64,000 bases of DNA, taken from the NCBI GenBank assembly GCA_965116165.1, contig OZ220484.1:1178001-1242000 (forward strand), in the 5' to 3' direction. Source of the DNA: Azophilus sp965116165. GTDB taxonomy: Bacteria; Pseudomonadota; Gammaproteobacteria; Pseudomonadales; Azotimanducaceae. Made by a program: the position numbers and the translations under genes. Of the stretch, positions 61,647-64,000 are shown piece after piece. Positions within the stretch are counted from its first letter, which is position 1. Every line of letters begins with the position of its first letter. The notes below the pieces were generated by a model, which was given only the letters and a program-made list of their open reading frames with translations, searched no databases and was not told the DNA's origin.

Positions 61647-62804
61647 CTACGGCCAGAGACCACCATCCGCAACCCGCCGGACAAAGCGCGCAAACGGCCA
61701 GATATCTATGCCGTCGCCGGAGCGAAACGAGCGACCGCCCGTGTATACCAGCACCCGACGCACCAGGTTGCCCTGGCCCTCAATGGCGCGCAATCCCCTC
61801 AGCAGACCCGTATGGTAACGGTCTGTGGCTTTCACCTCGATAGCGAGCACTTCGTTTCCCCGGCGCAACAGGAAGTCCACTTCGATGTCGCGTGACTGGT
61901 GGGGGGCCCAATAGAAAATCTCGTCGTAAATATCCGTCACCTCCGCATGCGCGCGCATGGTCGTCAGCACAATGCTTTCCATGAGCGGCCCGCGCTCCTC
62001 GACACCAACGCCACCCAACTGGCGCTTCACGCCTCGTACGATGCCCGGATCGACCCAGTAGAGTTTCGGCAGCTTGCGCTCGCGAACACGCAGCCTTGCC
62101 TCATAGGCACGCAACCGGTAAGCCAACAGCGTATCCACGAGAATGTCCAGATAGCCCTGCACCGTGGTGCGAGCCACACCGGCATCGCGGGCAATGCCGG
62201 ATACGTTGATCACCTGGCCATGGAACAGTGCGGCGATCGGCAGGAAGCGCACGAATCCGGGCAGATTCCTCACCAACGCCTCTGTCCGGATTTCCTCGCG
62301 CAGATAGAGCTGCACATAGGCCTCCAGAACCTCGCGTTGCTCCGAGGCTTGCCAGACAAGTGGTATGGAGCCATAGCGCAATACCGCATTCAGGTTGAAA
62401 TCGTTTGCCAATTCCGCTGCGGTAAACGGATACATCGTTTTCATCAGGGCCCGCCCCGCCAGCAGGTTGGTTCCCGTCGCCTTCAGTTTTCGGGCGCTCG
62501 ATCCGAGCAGGGCGAAGCGAATGCCTCGCGACTCGATAAGCCGATGCACTTCATTCAGGAGCGAGGGTAGGCGCTGGACTTCATCCAGAACCACCCAGGC
62601 ATGCGGCTCGACATGCCGAAGGAGCTGAGGAAAAAGCGAAGGGTCGGCGAGGAAATCCCGATACAGGCGCTCGTCGAGGAGGTCTATGTATTCGGCGCTT
62701 CTCAGCGAGGCGCGGGCCCAGGTACTCTTGCCCACACCACGCACACCAAGAAGGAAAAAACTCCGGCTTGGCGGGGCAAGGATGCGCTCGTAGGTGCTGA
62801 CCAC
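61647..62804 (-). CDS. DUF4143-type AAA ATPase
   Basis: 385-aa P-loop protein. Walker A GVRGVGKSTWARA, Walker B HAWVVLDEVQRLPS, then winged-helix and a C-terminal DUF4143 region with EVLAIEVKAT, a PD-(D/E)XK-like core (VDFLL...IEVK). The family is widespread on mobile regions and has no settled function. GTG 62804 is the likeliest start; no strong ribosome site. It diverges from the P450 gene, with two repeat elements in between. Confidence 0.85.
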   Translation of the reverse strand: MVSTYERILAPPSRSFFLLGVRGVGKSTWARASLRSAEYIDLLDERLYRDFLADPSLFPQLLRHVEPHAWVVLDEVQRLPSLLNEVHRLIESRGIRFALLGSSARKLKATGTNLLAGRALMKTMYPFTAAELANDFNLNAVLRYGSIPLVWQASEQREVLEAYVQLYLREEIRTEALVRNLPGFVRFLPIAALFHGQVINVSGIARDAGVARTTVQGYLDILVDTLLAYRLRAYEARLRVRERKLPKLYWVDPGIVRGVKRQLGGVGVEERGPLMESIVLTTMRAHAEVTDIYDEIFYWAPHQSRDIEVDFLLRRGNEVLAIEVKATDRYHTGLLRGLRAIEGQGNLVRRVLVYTGGRSFRSGDGIDIWPFARFVRRVADGGLWP

Positions 62805-62906
62805 TATACCGTCGTTTTTCCATGAAAAATGACGACATAGTATACACAGGCCCACTCACTTCCCCATGATCGCAACGTGACTCTGAAATCCCGAATCCCC
62901 GTCCGG

Positions 62907-63013
62907 TTAAGAAACCTCTGATTAATCCTGTAGTCGGGACATCCGGCTTAATAAAATCAATAGTTTACGAATAGCTAAATGCTGCTCTATCGAATTGTTC
63001 AGACCTTCCTTAA
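62907..63013 (+). mobile_element. Family A element, copy A8
   Basis: 107 bp, a near-complete copy: TTAAGAAACCTCTGATTAAT at the left and GAATTGTTCAGACCTTCCTT then AA at the right; interior TCCTGTAGTCGGGACATCC matches A1. It lies upstream of the P450 gene. Confidence 0.8.
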
Positions 63014-63064
63014 CAAATTGACGCAGAACCATGGGGCATCGTGCTGAACATCATCCTTCTCTCT

Positions 63065-63142
63065 GGGAAATCAATCGATGGGTTGACAGAGACCGACCTG
63101 TGGTGGTTTAAGACCTGCCGGAGGGTCAACCACATAATTCCC
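63065..63142 (-). mobile_element. Family B element, inverted and shortened, copy B4
   Basis: 78 bp: GGGAAATCAATCGATGGGTT at one end and CAACCACATAATTCCC at the other, with the B interior CTGTGGTGGTTT in reverse orientation. The end falls 2 bp before the first possible P450 start codon. Confidence 0.65.
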
Positions 63143-63159
63143 CGATGGATGATTTGCCC

Positions 63160-64000
63160 ATGAGCCAGACAGACAACGCTGCATCCGCCCGCGAACATTC
63201 ACAACCCACAAGCGGTGGCGCACGGCATCGGCCCACAAACCCGGGCGGAGCCGACGCAACCGGTGGACAAGCCGAGCCCGCCCGCCGCAAGACGGCGGCG
63301 GAGCCGCGGCGGGCCGATGCCGAGCGAAACATCACCGAGAACCGGGAGGAAGTTGCGGAGGCGATGCGCCGCAACACCAGGGAGTGGCGCAAAGCCTGGG
63401 ACATCGACCCCCATCAGTCGCCCTGGGACGTGCCGCTTGAGGAAATTGACCCGGCCCATCCGGAATTGTTCCGCGCCAACACCGTGCTGCCCTGGTTCGA
63501 GCGCCTGCGCGACGAATCGCCCGTGCACAGGTGCGCCAACAGTCAATTCGGCCCCTATTGGTCCATCACCCGCTACGACGATGTGAAATATGTCGATACG
63601 CATCACGACCTCTTTTCCTCGGCTATCGACAACGGCGGCATTCGCCTCGGTGGCCGGCCATTGGAAGGCCCGCCCGACCCCATGTTCCACCTACCCATGT
63701 TCATCATGGCCGATCCGCCCGTGCACGAGCGGCAGCGCATGGCGGTCGCACCCTTGTTCGCGCCTTCCAAGCTCGGCCGACTCGCGGACCTGATTCGCAC
63801 CCGGGCGCGCAGTATCCTCGATGAACTGCCCACGGATGAAACCTTCAACTGGGTGCGGCGTGTTTCCGTGGAGTTGACCGGCCAGATGTTGGCAACACTG
63901 TTCGATGTGCCCCAGGAGGACCGGCATCGGCTCATACACTGGTCCGACACCGTCGAACGCATCGCCGACCCGGACTACTTCGAGACGCCGGAGGATGGGT
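63160..64000 (+). CDS. Cytochrome P450, 3' end outside window
   Basis: Haem-thiolate monooxygenase; about 280 residues are visible. After a 75-residue low-complexity charged leader, typical bacterial P450 segments appear: FGPYWSITRYDDVKYVDTHH (helix B region) and ADPPVHERQRMAVAPLFAPS (helix C with the conserved H-x-x-x-R). The oxygen-binding I helix and haem cysteine lie beyond position 64000. ATG 63145 is also in frame. The gene follows two repeat elements and is on the strand opposite to the DUF4143 gene. Confidence 0.88.
   Translation, partial: MSQTDNAASAREHSQPTSGGARHRPTNPGGADATGGQAEPARRKTAAEPRRADAERNITENREEVAEAMRRNTREWRKAWDIDPHQSPWDVPLEEIDPAHPELFRANTVLPWFERLRDESPVHRCANSQFGPYWSITRYDDVKYVDTHHDLFSSAIDNGGIRLGGRPLEGPPDPMFHLPMFIMADPPVHERQRMAVAPLFAPSKLGRLADLIRTRARSILDELPTDETFNWVRRVSVELTGQMLATLFDVPQEDRHRLIHWSDTVERIADPDYFETPEDG

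Noticed and set aside
1743..63142. CRISPR array
   Set aside because: The repeated sequences are about 100-175 bp, irregularly spaced by kilobases, and have inverted-repeat ends; there are no cas genes.

Overview
The window (about 60% GC) looks like the chromosome of a gammaproteobacterium. The evidence is the set of linked genes: RNase T, a CGFS monothiol glutaredoxin, ComM/YifB with UbiK, the run argH-lptM-lysA-dapF-DUF484-xerC-yigB, hemC/hemD/hemX/hemY, and a TorF-like porin with glnK-amtB. The species cannot be named from sequence alone. Many short inverted-repeat elements and several broken genes indicate a genome that has been reshaped by small transposons.

Layout. 1-9500: 3' part of a DsbD-type protein, argG, rnt, grxD, a WYL pseudogene with a nuclease-family fragment, a PatB/MalY lyase, an IS5 fragment and a BCCT transporter. 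9.7-15.1 kb, minus strand: a thioredoxin-like protein, a probable selenoprotein of the UGSC family (in-frame TGA followed by a bacterial SECIS-like hairpin), a PhoX-like lipoprotein and a CXXCH haem lipoprotein. 15.2-27.1 kb: CDP-alcohol phosphatidyltransferase, sugar-nucleotide epimerase, acyl-CoA dehydrogenase with a cytochrome c, a Uma2 gene next to a duplicated comM end, comM, ubiK, TorF porin-glnK-amtB, thrC. 27.5-36.4 kb, minus strand: radical SAM-argH-lptM-lysA-dapF-DUF484-[darTG remnant]-xerC-yigB. 36.5-46.1 kb: a TVP38/flavin-reductase fusion, then hemC-[PIN/ImmA cassette and repeats]-hemD-hemX-hemY. 46.5-64.0 kb: a catabolic and surface region (extradiol-type VOC protein, two flavin monooxygenases, two GST-like proteins, TonB receptor, sulfatase, TetR, DUF3604, RTX protein, SDR, DUF4143 ATPase, 3'-cut cytochrome P450).

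At least five families of short elements with terminal inverted repeats (called A to E here) lie between genes. Their ends supply the dapF stop codon and the annotated hemD start codon, one is nested in another with an 8-bp target duplication, and they cluster where two normally compact operons (dapF-xerC and hemC-hemD) have been opened by toxin/antitoxin-like cargo. The two observations most worth following are the selenocysteine reading of the UGSC gene and the element-bounded insertion of defence or toxin genes into housekeeping operons.
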